Below, one piece after another: positions 14,982 to 23,464 of a stretch of DNA of 64,000 nucleotides (positions within the stretch are counted from its first letter, which is position 1; each line of letters begins with the position of its first letter). A program made the position numbers and the translations under genes. This DNA is from Opitutaceae bacterium TAV5 (GTDB lineage: Bacteria > Verrucomicrobiota > Verrucomicrobiia > Opitutales > Opitutaceae). The DNA lies in NCBI GenBank assembly GCA_000242935.3, contig CP007053.1, positions 5,255,001-5,319,000 of the forward strand. The letters are read 5' to 3'. The notes under the pieces were generated by a model that worked only from the letters and a program-made list of their open reading frames with translations, ran no database searches and was not told the DNA's origin.

Positions 14982-15843
14982 CGGGGACGCGTGGCAGGCG
15001 CATCTCCGCGGCCTTGGCCACGGACATGAACTCATAGACGGCGTGAAGCCGCGCGAAATACAATCCGCGTTTCCCGTCGAGAAAACCGCGCTGGAACACG
15101 TAAACATAGAGGAAGCGCAGCGTCGGGCGGAAGGGCAGGCGGCGCGACCAGCGTTTGAGCCGGCGGCGCAGGTTCACCGCCGGGGACTGGAGCGCGTGGT
15201 GGTCGGAGGGCTGGAGGCCCTCCTCGATCTCGAGCTGCGCCTCCCAGTTGGAGTAGCGGTTGTGTTTCTCGACGAACACGTCGATCGAGGGGAAGGCGTA
15301 GTGGTCCATCTCGCAGACCAGCCGGCCGGTTTTCCCCTCGACGAGGATGTGCTCGTGGACCTCGTTGTCGCCGCTCAGGGTGGGGCCGTGCACGAGCTGC
15401 TCGTAGCGGCCCAGGCGGTGCCGGAAGAGGCGCAGATTCCAGTTCGGATAATAGGCGTGGCGCAGCCAGCCGCCCATGAACATGAAGCGGCGGTTGATCC
15501 AGAATCCTGCGCAGCCCCTGCCGTCCTCCGCGATCAGCGCGCCGATTTCTTCGGCGGAGCCGGGAGGCATCACCTCGTCGGCGTCGAGAATGAAGACCCA
15601 TTCGTGAGAGAAAGGCAGGTTGGCCAGCGCCCAGTTCTTTTTCTTCGGCCAGACGCCGTTGAAGGGAAACTGGAAAACCTGTGCGCCGACGGCGGTGGCG
15701 ATGGCGGCGGAGTTGTCCGCGCTGTGCGAATCCACTACGAAGATCTCGGCGGCCCACGCGACGGACGCGAGGCAGCGAGGAAGGTTGGCCGCCTCGTTGC
15801 GGATCGGGACGAGGACGGTGACCGGAATTTTTGACTCGTTCAT
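14962..15843 (-). CDS. WaaE/KdtX-like family 2 glycosyltransferase
   Basis: A 293-residue GT-A glycosyltransferase: VTVLVPIRNEAANLPRCLAS at the N-terminus, VDSHSADNSA, and ILDADEVMPP with the metal-binding Asp pair. The segment GGWLRHAYYPNWNLRLFRHR and the following CEMDHYAFPSID are typical of the WaaE/KdtX group, which adds glucose to the LPS inner core in enterobacteria; the donor here is unknown. The start at 15843 opens directly at the GT2 fold; a longer frame to 15906 adds an unlikely leader. The gene converges on the TPR gene with a 20-base overlap and stands apart from the main polysaccharide operon. Confidence 0.85.
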   Translation of the reverse strand: MNESKIPVTVLVPIRNEAANLPRCLASVAWAAEIFVVDSHSADNSAAIATAVGAQVFQFPFNGVWPKKKNWALANLPFSHEWVFILDADEVMPPGSAEEIGALIAEDGRGCAGFWINRRFMFMGGWLRHAYYPNWNLRLFRHRLGRYEQLVHGPTLSGDNEVHEHILVEGKTGRLVCEMDHYAFPSIDVFVEKHNRYSNWEAQLEIEEGLQPSDHHALQSPAVNLRRRLKRWSRRLPFRPTLRFLYVYVFQRGFLDGKRGLYFARLHAVYEFMSVAKAAEMRLPRVPVTSVEA

Positions 15844-15976
15844 GAGAAGAGGTCGGGCTCGTGGCCCGAAAAAAAACGCCGCGAGGTTCATGTCGCGGCG
15901 TTTCACATACGGATTGATGGGTGACGGATTGGCTTCGTTCCGGAACGCCGGCGGGGCCGGCCGGCGATGACGGAAA

Positions 15977-16687
15977 TCAGCCGGCCTGGGAAACCTGGGC
16001 AGCCGGGGACCGGAAGGAACGGCGGCGGCGGTAGGCGACGATGCCGAGGAGGGCCGCCACGCCGGCGAGGGCGTAGGTGGACGGCTCCGGCACGGGCGTG
16101 GCCAGGAACTGGAACTGGATGGCCGCGGTTGTGGACGACCCGTTGAACAACGTGCCTACACTGTTGGACACCACCGAAGCGTAGCCGTAGGTATAGCCGT
16201 TGATCGTAACCGAGCCGAAGAACTCCACGGGAATGATCTCGTAGCTGACTCCGGTGAAGCCGTTGGGAGCCGTGAACGGAGTGAGCGCGAGTGTGTAGTT
16301 CTGTGTCAGGTCATAGATGCCGTCGTTGTCGAAATCCATTTCGATCGCGACTCCGACGGTCGTGAAATAACTCTGTGGCACGAGGGTCGATTCGAACTCG
16401 AAGGTCGACGTGTTGAGCGTCCCGGTTTCGAAGGTGACCGAACTCGGTCCGGAGAGCGGATTGTAGGTGATCGAGAACGGGTTGGCGGCGGGCGTGCCCG
16501 TCGTGATGATCTCGACGGTATCGATGCCGCCGTTGTTGGTCACGTTATTGTTGATACCGCCGACGAACGGGCCGAATGTGACGCGCTGGCTGAGGTTGAC
16601 GATCAGTTGGGCATGCGCGGCGAGAGCGGAAAAGACCAGCCCGATGGCGGCCGCAACAAGTGATCTGGATAGGAATCTGATTCTCAT
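15977..16687 (-). CDS. PEP-CTERM exported protein
   Basis: A 236-residue secreted protein with a signal peptide (about 1-26, cut after AHA), a beta-rich Thr/Asn/Gly-rich middle, and a canonical sorting tail: PVPEPSTYALAGVAALLG then a basic YRRRRSF. It contains MDFDNDGIYDL, a calcium-loop-like stretch. Exosortase should remove the tail. The middle domain resembles uncharacterised PEP-CTERM matrix proteins and I do not assign a function. It lies alone on the minus strand between the WaaE-like gene and the end of the polysaccharide operon. A degenerate copy of the locus motif (reverse complement of GGTATCGGGG, at 16808) lies about 120 bases upstream. Confidence 0.85.
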   Translation of the reverse strand: MRIRFLSRSLVAAAIGLVFSALAAHAQLIVNLSQRVTFGPFVGGINNNVTNNGGIDTVEIITTGTPAANPFSITYNPLSGPSSVTFETGTLNTSTFEFESTLVPQSYFTTVGVAIEMDFDNDGIYDLTQNYTLALTPFTAPNGFTGVSYEIIPVEFFGSVTINGYTYGYASVVSNSVGTLFNGSSTTAAIQFQFLATPVPEPSTYALAGVAALLGIVAYRRRRSFRSPAAQVSQAG

Positions 16688-16792
16688 TGTGTATTTGATT
16701 AATGGTTACAGAGATTTTCGCATCATGCGGATTTTCCCCTGTCCATAAACGTGTGCTCCTGCCTGCCGCCCACTCAAGCGCCGCGAAGCCCG

Positions 16793-17395
16793 TTATCCAC
16801 TGACGCGGGTATCGGGGGTTGTCCCCGGTTTTTCCCCGGCGCATCGGGGATCGCGGAGGACGCGGGCGGGATTGCCGGCCACGGTCGCGCCGGGCGGCAC
16901 GTCGCGGGTGACCACGGACATCGCCCCCACGATGCAGCGGGCGCCGAGGGTGACGCCGGGCAGCACGAAGGCCCGCGCCCCGACGAAGGCGCCGGGCCCG
17001 ATCTCGATGGGCGCGGTCTGCAACGGCAGGTGCGGCTGCGAGAAGTCGTGCGTGCCCGTGCAGAGGTAGGCTTCCTGCGCGATGGTCGCGGCCTCCCCGA
17101 TCACGATCCGGCCGAGCGAGTAGGCGGCGGCGCGGTCGCCCAGGCAGGCGCGATGGTGCAGCACGAGGTTCCACGGCTGCTGGATGCGCGCGCGAGCATG
17201 CACGAAGGGCGTGCCGTGAATCTCCGCGCCGAAGAGCCGCAGCACGCGCAGTCGCCAGGGATTGAGGGGCTTGGGCGTCCAGGCGCACGTCAGCGCCCAC
17301 GCGCAATCCCAGGCAAGGAGCGCGAGCCGGCGGCGCGTCGTCCAGGGCGAAGCCCAGGCGTCCGCCTGGGGATGGGTGTGCGGAGGCGTTTTCAT
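16793..17395 (-). CDS. WcaF-like hexapeptide-repeat acyltransferase
   Basis: A 200-residue left-handed beta-helix acyltransferase. The hexapeptide repeats run from about residue 65 to 180 (IVIGEAATIAQEAYLCTGTHDF, then IGPGAFVGARAFVLPGVTLGA, then VAGNPARVLRD), with the histidine of GTHDF as the likely catalytic base. The layout matches WcaF, which acetylates colanic acid intermediates; acetyl-CoA as donor is inferred. ATG at 17395 overlaps the upstream TGA (ATGA). It is the last gene of the long minus-strand polysaccharide operon. Confidence 0.88.
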   Translation of the reverse strand: MKTPPHTHPQADAWASPWTTRRRLALLAWDCAWALTCAWTPKPLNPWRLRVLRLFGAEIHGTPFVHARARIQQPWNLVLHHRACLGDRAAAYSLGRIVIGEAATIAQEAYLCTGTHDFSQPHLPLQTAPIEIGPGAFVGARAFVLPGVTLGARCIVGAMSVVTRDVPPGATVAGNPARVLRDPRCAGEKPGTTPDTRVSG

Positions 17396-18516
17396 GTCAG
17401 GCGGCCGGGCAGCCCGGCGAACCCCGCCAGGTATTCCCCGGCGATCCGCTCCACCGAAAACTCGCGGGCGCGCGCTTCCGCCGCGGCCGAGGCGAGCTCC
17501 CAGGCGGTGCGATCGGCCGTGAAGTCCACGAGCGCCGCCGCGAGCTGGCCGGCCGCGTCGGCGGCGGTGTGGTCGAAGCGGCGCGTGAACGGCCCGATGC
17601 CGGGGGTGTCGTCGAAGCACGCGAGGTCCGAGGTCACCACGGGGCAGCCGCGGGCAAGCGCCTCCAGCGGCGCGACGGGAGATGCCTCGCCCTTCCCGGC
17701 GAGCGACGGATAGGCGAATACCGCGGCGCTGGCGAAGTGCGCGGCCAGCTCAGCCTCGTCGAACACCGGGCCGGTGAACTCCACGGCGGCGCCGAGCGGG
17801 GCGGCGAGCGCCTCCAGCCGGCTTTGGAAGACCGGACCGCCTCCGCCGAAGCGCGTCTCGCTCGGCCCCACGATGCGGAACCGCAGGCCGGGCGCGCTGC
17901 GGAGCGCGATCGCGGCGGCCTGCAGCAGCAGTTCGACGCCCTTCTCCGGATGGAGGCGGCCGACGAAGAGCACGAGCCGGGGATCGCGCGCCACGGCGGT
18001 CGCGGGCCCGGCGCGCGACGGCAGGGGATTCGGGATCACGCACACGCGGGCGCGGGCCGACGGCGTCTGGCGCGCGATGGCCTCGGCGATCACGCGCGAG
18101 ACGGTCTGGAGCCGGGCCGCCCGGCGGTAGAGGACCATCTGGCCCTGCGGATACCGTTGCACGTGGACCCAGAGCGGCCCGTGGCGGCGCGGCGAAAGCA
18201 CGAGCGGCGCCCAGAACGTGTGGGTGACGACCACGTCGGCGGGCTCCAGGCGGCGCGCCACGCGCAGGGTGTAGCGCAGGTCGCGCCACTTCTGGAGCAG
18301 GCGCGAGCCGGGCGTATCCGCTCCCTGGATGCGGACGTGCCGCACTCCGCCGATGAGTTCGGTCTCCGGCAGGCCGTCGCAGAGGCGGGAGTAGTGCGTC
18401 ACGTCGTGGCCGCGCCGCGCGAACTCCCGTCCGAGGGCGAACCAGATTTTCTCGACTGCGCCGCCCCGACGCGTCGGCACGGGGTAGAAGGCTCCCTGGA
18501 CAATGGCGATTTTCAT
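17392..18516 (-). CDS. Family 4 glycosyltransferase
   Basis: A 374-residue GT-B enzyme. The acceptor half starts MKIAIVQGAFYPVPTRRGG with a glycine-rich loop and AVEKIWFALGREFARRGHDV. The donor half has LVLFVGRLHPEKGVELLLQAA (about 200-220) and an E-x7-E type segment GEASPVAPLEALARGCPVV (about 294-312). The sugar specificity is unknown. ATG and TGA overlap with both neighbours (18513-18516 and 17392-17395), showing translational coupling within the operon. Confidence 0.88.
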   Translation of the reverse strand: MKIAIVQGAFYPVPTRRGGAVEKIWFALGREFARRGHDVTHYSRLCDGLPETELIGGVRHVRIQGADTPGSRLLQKWRDLRYTLRVARRLEPADVVVTHTFWAPLVLSPRRHGPLWVHVQRYPQGQMVLYRRAARLQTVSRVIAEAIARQTPSARARVCVIPNPLPSRAGPATAVARDPRLVLFVGRLHPEKGVELLLQAAAIALRSAPGLRFRIVGPSETRFGGGGPVFQSRLEALAAPLGAAVEFTGPVFDEAELAAHFASAAVFAYPSLAGKGEASPVAPLEALARGCPVVTSDLACFDDTPGIGPFTRRFDHTAADAAGQLAAALVDFTADRTAWELASAAAEARAREFSVERIAGEYLAGFAGLPGRLT

Positions 18517-19691
18517 GAGAGTGGTTGGCCGTCCCGGGGTGCTTGCAGGGCGGCGACGAGGCTGCGCGCAACCGCGCCGATTTCGTAGCGTTTCAAAAAA
18601 CTGCGCCGGGCCGCCGTGCGCACATGGCGTCCGGCCTCGGGTTCGAGCGCGCGCCAGCGGCCGAGCAGGCGGAGGGTGCCCGCGGCCGTGTCGGGCTCGA
18701 CCAGGCCGGCGGCGTCGGCGATGATCTCGCGCCAGATGTTGACCTGGTCCGAGATGAGCACGGGCGTGCCGCAGGCGAGGGCCTCGACCACGGCGATGCC
18801 GAAGTTTTCCTGGTGCGAGGGCAGCACGAACGCCTCGGCGGCGCGCAGCGCGCCCCATTTCACGTCGCCGGCGAGCATTCCGGGCCAGTGAACCGCGCCG
18901 GGCGGGCAGGCCTTCGCCGCGCGCGCCTGCAATCGGCCCAGGTAGCCGGCGTCGGCGCACGGTCCGGCGATGACCAGGCGCGGCAGCGTGTCGTCCCCGG
19001 CGCGCAGCGCGGCGTAGGCGTCGATGAGCAGCTCCACGCCTTTCTTGGGATGGATGCGGCCGAGAAACAGCCAGCAGGGGCGGTCGCGCAAGTCCGGATA
19101 CAATGCGAAAAACGCCGCGCGCTGGCGGGCCGGCTCGTCCGGCGGTGCGGCGACCCCGTAGGCGACCACGCGCTCCCGGTAGGAACTGCCGGGGAAGGTT
19201 TGCCGCGCCAGCCGCCTTTCCTCCTCGCAGGTGAACAGCACCGCCGCCGCGTCGCGCAGAATCCGCCGCTCGGCCAGCCACCAGTAAACCCATTTCCGGA
19301 AATGCCTGAGCGGATACGTCCGCTTGAACCATGGATCGAGCATCCCGTGGGGAAAAATAAACTGGCGGGGCGGACCGCCCGGCGCGAAGGCGAGGCGGGT
19401 GGCGAGCCCGTGATATTGCCAGAGCCCGTGCACGACCACGGCGTCGAAACGGTCCGCCGTCTCCCGCAACCAGGGGCGCAGCCGGGGCGCATAACCGAAG
19501 CCGGGCCGGACGGGGCCGAGGGCATGAACCCGGGCGGGGATCGCGGGCAGGAACATCGCATCGGGCGCGTCGAGCGATGCGATTTCCGAGGGGTGCCCGA
19601 GCGCGGACAGTTCCGGGACCAGCGAGCGCAGGTGGGCCGCCAGGCCGCCGAACGCGGGATTCATCGAATTGATCAGGTGGAGGGTTCGCAT
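18513..19691 (-). CDS. Family 4 glycosyltransferase
   Basis: A 392-residue GT-B enzyme with a glycine-rich acceptor loop (NPAFGGLAAHLRSLVPELS), FPHGMLDPWFKR as in GT4 enzymes of O-antigen clusters, the donor motif WLFLGRIHPKKGVELLIDAY (about 230-249), and the E-x7-E motif ENFGIAVVEALACGTPVLIS (about 308-327). It overlaps the preceding gene by 19 bases and the following gene by 4. The function within the polysaccharide repeat is inferred from context; the linkage is unknown. Confidence 0.88.
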   Translation of the reverse strand: MRTLHLINSMNPAFGGLAAHLRSLVPELSALGHPSEIASLDAPDAMFLPAIPARVHALGPVRPGFGYAPRLRPWLRETADRFDAVVVHGLWQYHGLATRLAFAPGGPPRQFIFPHGMLDPWFKRTYPLRHFRKWVYWWLAERRILRDAAAVLFTCEEERRLARQTFPGSSYRERVVAYGVAAPPDEPARQRAAFFALYPDLRDRPCWLFLGRIHPKKGVELLIDAYAALRAGDDTLPRLVIAGPCADAGYLGRLQARAAKACPPGAVHWPGMLAGDVKWGALRAAEAFVLPSHQENFGIAVVEALACGTPVLISDQVNIWREIIADAAGLVEPDTAAGTLRLLGRWRALEPEAGRHVRTAARRSFLKRYEIGAVARSLVAALQAPRDGQPLS

Positions 19692-20818
19692 AAAAGGATC
19701 CGGCGGTAGAGCGCCTCGTAGGCGTCGAGCATGAGGTCGGGCTGCCACCGGCGGGCCTCGGTGAGCGCGAGCGCGCGTCGCGCCGTCTGTCCGGCCCAGG
19801 CTCCGGCGATGGTCCGGGCCGCGCCATCCGGATCGGCCGGGTCGAAATAAAGGGCGGAACGCCCGCCGACCTCGGTCATGGGCGCGCGGTTCGAGGCAAA
19901 CACCGGGCAGCCGCACGTCTGCGCCTCGGCCACCGGCCAGCCGAAACCCTCCTGCCACGACGGGAAGAGCAGCCCCTCGGCGAGGGTGTAGAGCGCCTCG
20001 AGCTGCGCGCCGCTCACGCCCCTGAGGGGGATGAGGCGCCGGCTCACGCCCAGCGTCGCCGCGAGGGCGGCGTGTTCGGCGGACAGCGGCGGCCCGACCA
20101 TCACCAGCGCGGGAGGGGGCAGGAGCAGGCGCCGCAGCGCCGCGTAGATCGCGAGCAGGCCGGCGCGGTTTTTATACCACTGCGCGCCGCCGACGTGGAG
20201 AAGAAATCCGCCGTCCGCCGCGGCGAACGGCGCGAGCCCGGCGAGGCGCGCGCGGGCCTCCGCGTCGGGGATTTTATGATACGGATAATTCAGCGCGTTG
20301 GGGATAACCGGGACCCGCGACGGCGGCAGCCCGGTGAGGCGCAGGACATCCGCGCGCGTCGCCCGGGAGACGCAGGCGACGTGCGGCAGGCGGGCGATGC
20401 TGGCGAGGTTCCACGCCTGATAACACCGTCCGGCGCGGCCGACGGCTTGCTGCGGCAACTCCCCGCGGGCGGCGCGGATTTCCAGCAGGTCGTGGCAGGT
20501 GGCGAGCACCGGGAGGCCGCGCAGGGCGGAGTGGAAAACCGCGCCGGCGTGGTCGGTGAGGTGCACCACGTCGGGGCGCAGCTCGCGCACCCGCCGGCGC
20601 AGCTCGCGCGGGAACAGCACGAACTTGTCGATGTAGCCGAGATACTTGGGCAGGCCGTTGTAGCGGTAGCGCGGCCCGAGCCGGGCGAGGCGCAGCCTCG
20701 GCGCGAGCACGGTGACGGTGTGGCCGCGCGCCGACAGGCCGGACCGGAGCGCGGCGGTGAACCGCTGCATGCTTTCCTGCCGGTCTTCCGGCAGGTTTCC
20801 GATAAGCAGGATGTTCAT
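19673..20818 (-). CDS. Family 4 glycosyltransferase, mannosyltransferase-like
   Basis: A 381-residue GT-B enzyme. The N-terminus NILLIGNLPEDRQESMQRFT and DVVHLTDHAGAVF lead to the donor domain with LLHVGGAQWYKNRAGLLAIY (about 208-227) and the E-x7-E motif EGFGWPVAEAQTCGCPVFAS (about 287-306), followed by APMTEVGG. This arrangement resembles bacterial mannosyltransferases of O-antigen clusters, but the donor is not proven. Its start overlaps the stop of the upstream Wzy-like gene (ATGA). Confidence 0.86.
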   Translation of the reverse strand: MNILLIGNLPEDRQESMQRFTAALRSGLSARGHTVTVLAPRLRLARLGPRYRYNGLPKYLGYIDKFVLFPRELRRRVRELRPDVVHLTDHAGAVFHSALRGLPVLATCHDLLEIRAARGELPQQAVGRAGRCYQAWNLASIARLPHVACVSRATRADVLRLTGLPPSRVPVIPNALNYPYHKIPDAEARARLAGLAPFAAADGGFLLHVGGAQWYKNRAGLLAIYAALRRLLLPPPALVMVGPPLSAEHAALAATLGVSRRLIPLRGVSGAQLEALYTLAEGLLFPSWQEGFGWPVAEAQTCGCPVFASNRAPMTEVGGRSALYFDPADPDGAARTIAGAWAGQTARRALALTEARRWQPDLMLDAYEALYRRILLCEPST

Positions 20819-22182
20819 TTTTGCAGGACACGCGGCACGCCGGGCACGCGGCGGACGGAGTGCGCCGGCGGTCGGTCTGGCGCCGGCGTGTCCGCATGGT
20901 TTTCTTCGACTGCGGCCGGGACCGGGGCGGGATTGAGCGCGCCGAGCAGCAGGCCGCCGCCGGCCACGGCGAAGCCGAGCACGGTCGGCGGAGCCCACTG
21001 GCCCTGGAGAATCGTCAGGGCCGTGGCGGCGAAAATGAGGAGCGGCAGCGCATCGCGGCCCGCCCGCAGCGCGCGCCAGGCTTGCAGGCCGAGCCAGCCG
21101 GTCAGCACGATGCGGAAGAGAATGAACGCCGCGCCGAGCCCGGGCCCGAGTTCGAGGATGACCTTGCCCCACTCCTCCTCGGCGAGCGCGAAGCCGACCT
21201 CGCCCGAAGTCAGGCGCGCGCCGACGTTGGAGCCCGTGCCGATGCCGTGGCCGAAAAACGGGGCCACGCGCAGGAAATAGGCGGGGTTGGTGAAGCCGTT
21301 CACGGTGCGGTCGATCACGCCGCCCCAGGCCGCGCCGCCGCTGTCGCTCTCCGCCGTGTCCCACCGCATCATGAAAACCTCCGCGCCTTCGCGGAAGATC
21401 GGGAGCTGGGACAAGGCCGCGCCGACAACCGCGAGCAGCAGGAGCGGACGCGCCAGCGAGGAAAACCTGGACGACGCGAACGGGAGCGTGACGAGCCAGG
21501 TGGCGGCGACGACCGCCGTGCCCAGCATCACGGTGCGGCTGATCGAGACGGGCAGCGCGATGGCGATCGCGAGCCCGCAGACGATCAGCACATACCAGGG
21601 CAGCCGCCTGGTGCCGCCGAGTTCATTGAAAAAAAAGGCCGCGCAAAGCGGGTAGAACAACTGCGGACCGGTGATGAACGCGAAGAGGCCCGGCGGGCGG
21701 ATGCGCCCGTCCGCGCCGAAGATCTGGCCGACCTCGTCGTTGCCCACGCCATGGTTGATGAACGCGTCCATGGGCGCGCGGAATTGCGCCACCATGACCA
21801 GCGTCATCGGGATGGCCGCGACCAGCAGCCCGGCGCCGATGCGCCCGACATCGCGCCGGTCGAGCACGGCGCCCATGATCCAGATCAGCGGCAGGTGGAG
21901 GTAGTTGATGCGAAGGCCGTAGGCGATGACGAGGAGGCGGTCGTGGCCGCCGAGGAACGAGACGATGACCGACAGGCCGGCGAGCGCGGCGAGGGCGACC
22001 ATGAAACGGTTGGCCGGGAAAATCCCGGAGGCCAGGGCGAGGGCGTAGATCGCGAGGACGACCGGGTCGCGCACGATGAGGAGCGGATCGGCCAGCCCGG
22101 GGAAGGCCCACTTGCGCAGCGCGCCCTCGGCGAGGAGCAGCGCGAGGTAGAGCCAGACCAGCACTTTGATGGAGGATTTCAT
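20815..22182 (-). CDS. O-antigen polymerase/ligase-like membrane protein (first of two)
   Basis: A 455-residue inner-membrane protein with about eleven hydrophobic segments, opening SIKVLVWLYLALLLAEGALRKW, a start shared by many Wzy/O-antigen-ligase-like proteins of exopolysaccharide clusters. The periplasmic loop around residues 275-330 (GFTNPAYFLRVAPFFGHGIG) has the GHG-type motif of the Wzy_C region. It probably polymerises repeat units or ligates glycan at the periplasmic face. A hydrophilic Pro-rich tail ends the protein. A second, unrelated-looking family member lies at 38150, and no Wzx flippase is found in the cluster. Confidence 0.8.
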   Translation of the reverse strand: MKSSIKVLVWLYLALLLAEGALRKWAFPGLADPLLIVRDPVVLAIYALALASGIFPANRFMVALAALAGLSVIVSFLGGHDRLLVIAYGLRINYLHLPLIWIMGAVLDRRDVGRIGAGLLVAAIPMTLVMVAQFRAPMDAFINHGVGNDEVGQIFGADGRIRPPGLFAFITGPQLFYPLCAAFFFNELGGTRRLPWYVLIVCGLAIAIALPVSISRTVMLGTAVVAATWLVTLPFASSRFSSLARPLLLLAVVGAALSQLPIFREGAEVFMMRWDTAESDSGGAAWGGVIDRTVNGFTNPAYFLRVAPFFGHGIGTGSNVGARLTSGEVGFALAEEEWGKVILELGPGLGAAFILFRIVLTGWLGLQAWRALRAGRDALPLLIFAATALTILQGQWAPPTVLGFAVAGGGLLLGALNPAPVPAAVEENHADTPAPDRPPAHSVRRVPGVPRVLQK

Positions 22183-22208
22183 TGATGTCTGGGGACGCCG
22201 TCGCTCCG

Positions 22209-23447
22209 TCAGGTTGCGGCGAGGGCCCGGGCGACGCAGGAGGCGAGCGTCTGCTCGTAGTTTTCCCACGAATACTCGCGGGCGCGCAGCCGGGCGCTCC
22301 GCGACATCCCGGCCCGGCGTTCCGGCTCGCGGTGGAGGAGTTCCAGCCGTTCCGCGATGGCGGAGCTGTCTCGGATCGGCACGATGAATCCCTCCACGCC
22401 GTCGCGGATCAGGTCGGGTCCGGCGGTGTGCGGCGTGGTGATGACCGGCAGCCCCGCCGCCAGCGCCTCCAGCAGCACGAGCCCGAAGCCTTCGAACAGC
22501 GAGGGGAACACGAACACGTCGTGGGCCGCCATCTCGGCGAGGACCTGCGGATGCGGGCAACTGGGTATCCAGCGCACGGAGCGCAATTCGCGGTCGAGCG
22601 CGGCGCAGGGCTCGGCGGGCTTGCGGCCGATCACCGTCAGCGTGACGGCGGACCGGACCCGGCGGCAGGCGGCGAAGAGGTAACTGAGACCCTTGCGCTG
22701 GCCGAGGGAACCGACGAAGAGCACGCGCAACGTCTTCGCGGGCGGGAGGGGAAGAGACGAAGGAACGGATGCGAGCGCGGGAGCGCCGTAGGGCACGACA
22801 AGGACGGCGCCCCTGAAGTCGGCGGCCTCGTCCAGCGTGCGGCGCGTGTAGGAACTGGCGACGAAAACCACGTCGGCCAGCGCCAGCTCGGCGTCCTTGC
22901 GCTCGGTCTTGGCGGCGCTGTCGCGGTTGCCGGTCAGGGTGGCGGCCCACTCGGGTTCGCGCGCGGCCTCCTCCAGGAGCAGCGCGCGGGCGGCGCGCCA
23001 GTGGCCGATGGGCAGGTCGTAGAGCGTGAGCAGGCCGCGGCGGCGCGCCTCCATGAAGGAGGACCGCGCGCCGTCCTCGTAGGCATAGACGGCGCGAAAC
23101 CCGCCCCGGCCCAGCCGCCGGGCCACGGCCCGGTCGAGCGCGCGGTAAACGGCATCGACACTGAAGACGCCGGTTTCGTGCGCGGTGAGGCCGGCAAGCC
23201 CGAGCCGGGGGGCGACATGCCGCATGAGCTCGCGAAAGGGCCGGGTGCGGATGGCGTCCGAGAGTTCGGGCGGCCAGGCGCGGCGGCGGAGCTGGCCGGC
23301 CACGCGGGCGGGCAGCAGCCGTTCGAGCAGGGCCGGCGCGCGGTAGTGCAGGCACGTCCAGAACTCGGCGGTCAGGCCGGCGCGGAACAGGCCGAGCGCG
23401 GCATGGCGGGCGTTGGCGTTGCCGGTGGGATGGCTGAAAAGGATCAT
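22209..23447 (-). CDS. Family 4 glycosyltransferase
   Basis: A 412-residue GT-B enzyme. It begins MILFSHPTGNANARHAALGL, where the NANARHAA segment is typical of a GT4 subgroup in exopolysaccharide clusters. The donor half has VLFVGSLGQRKGLSYLFAAC (about 244-263) and the E-x7-E motif EGFGLVLLEALAAGLPVITT (about 331-350), followed by AGPDLI. It is separated from its neighbours by 26 bases downstream and 17 upstream. Sugar specificity is unknown. Confidence 0.86.
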   Translation of the reverse strand: MILFSHPTGNANARHAALGLFRAGLTAEFWTCLHYRAPALLERLLPARVAGQLRRRAWPPELSDAIRTRPFRELMRHVAPRLGLAGLTAHETGVFSVDAVYRALDRAVARRLGRGGFRAVYAYEDGARSSFMEARRRGLLTLYDLPIGHWRAARALLLEEAAREPEWAATLTGNRDSAAKTERKDAELALADVVFVASSYTRRTLDEAADFRGAVLVVPYGAPALASVPSSLPLPPAKTLRVLFVGSLGQRKGLSYLFAACRRVRSAVTLTVIGRKPAEPCAALDRELRSVRWIPSCPHPQVLAEMAAHDVFVFPSLFEGFGLVLLEALAAGLPVITTPHTAGPDLIRDGVEGFIVPIRDSSAIAERLELLHREPERRAGMSRSARLRAREYSWENYEQTLASCVARALAAT

Positions 23448-23464
23448 GGAGAACGGGAGCGCGG

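Noticed and set aside
12171-15107. A 978-codon minus-strand frame opposite the TPR gene
   Set aside because: Arg/Gly/Pro-rich translation without recognisable domains, opposite a gene with clear repeats; a high-G+C artefact.
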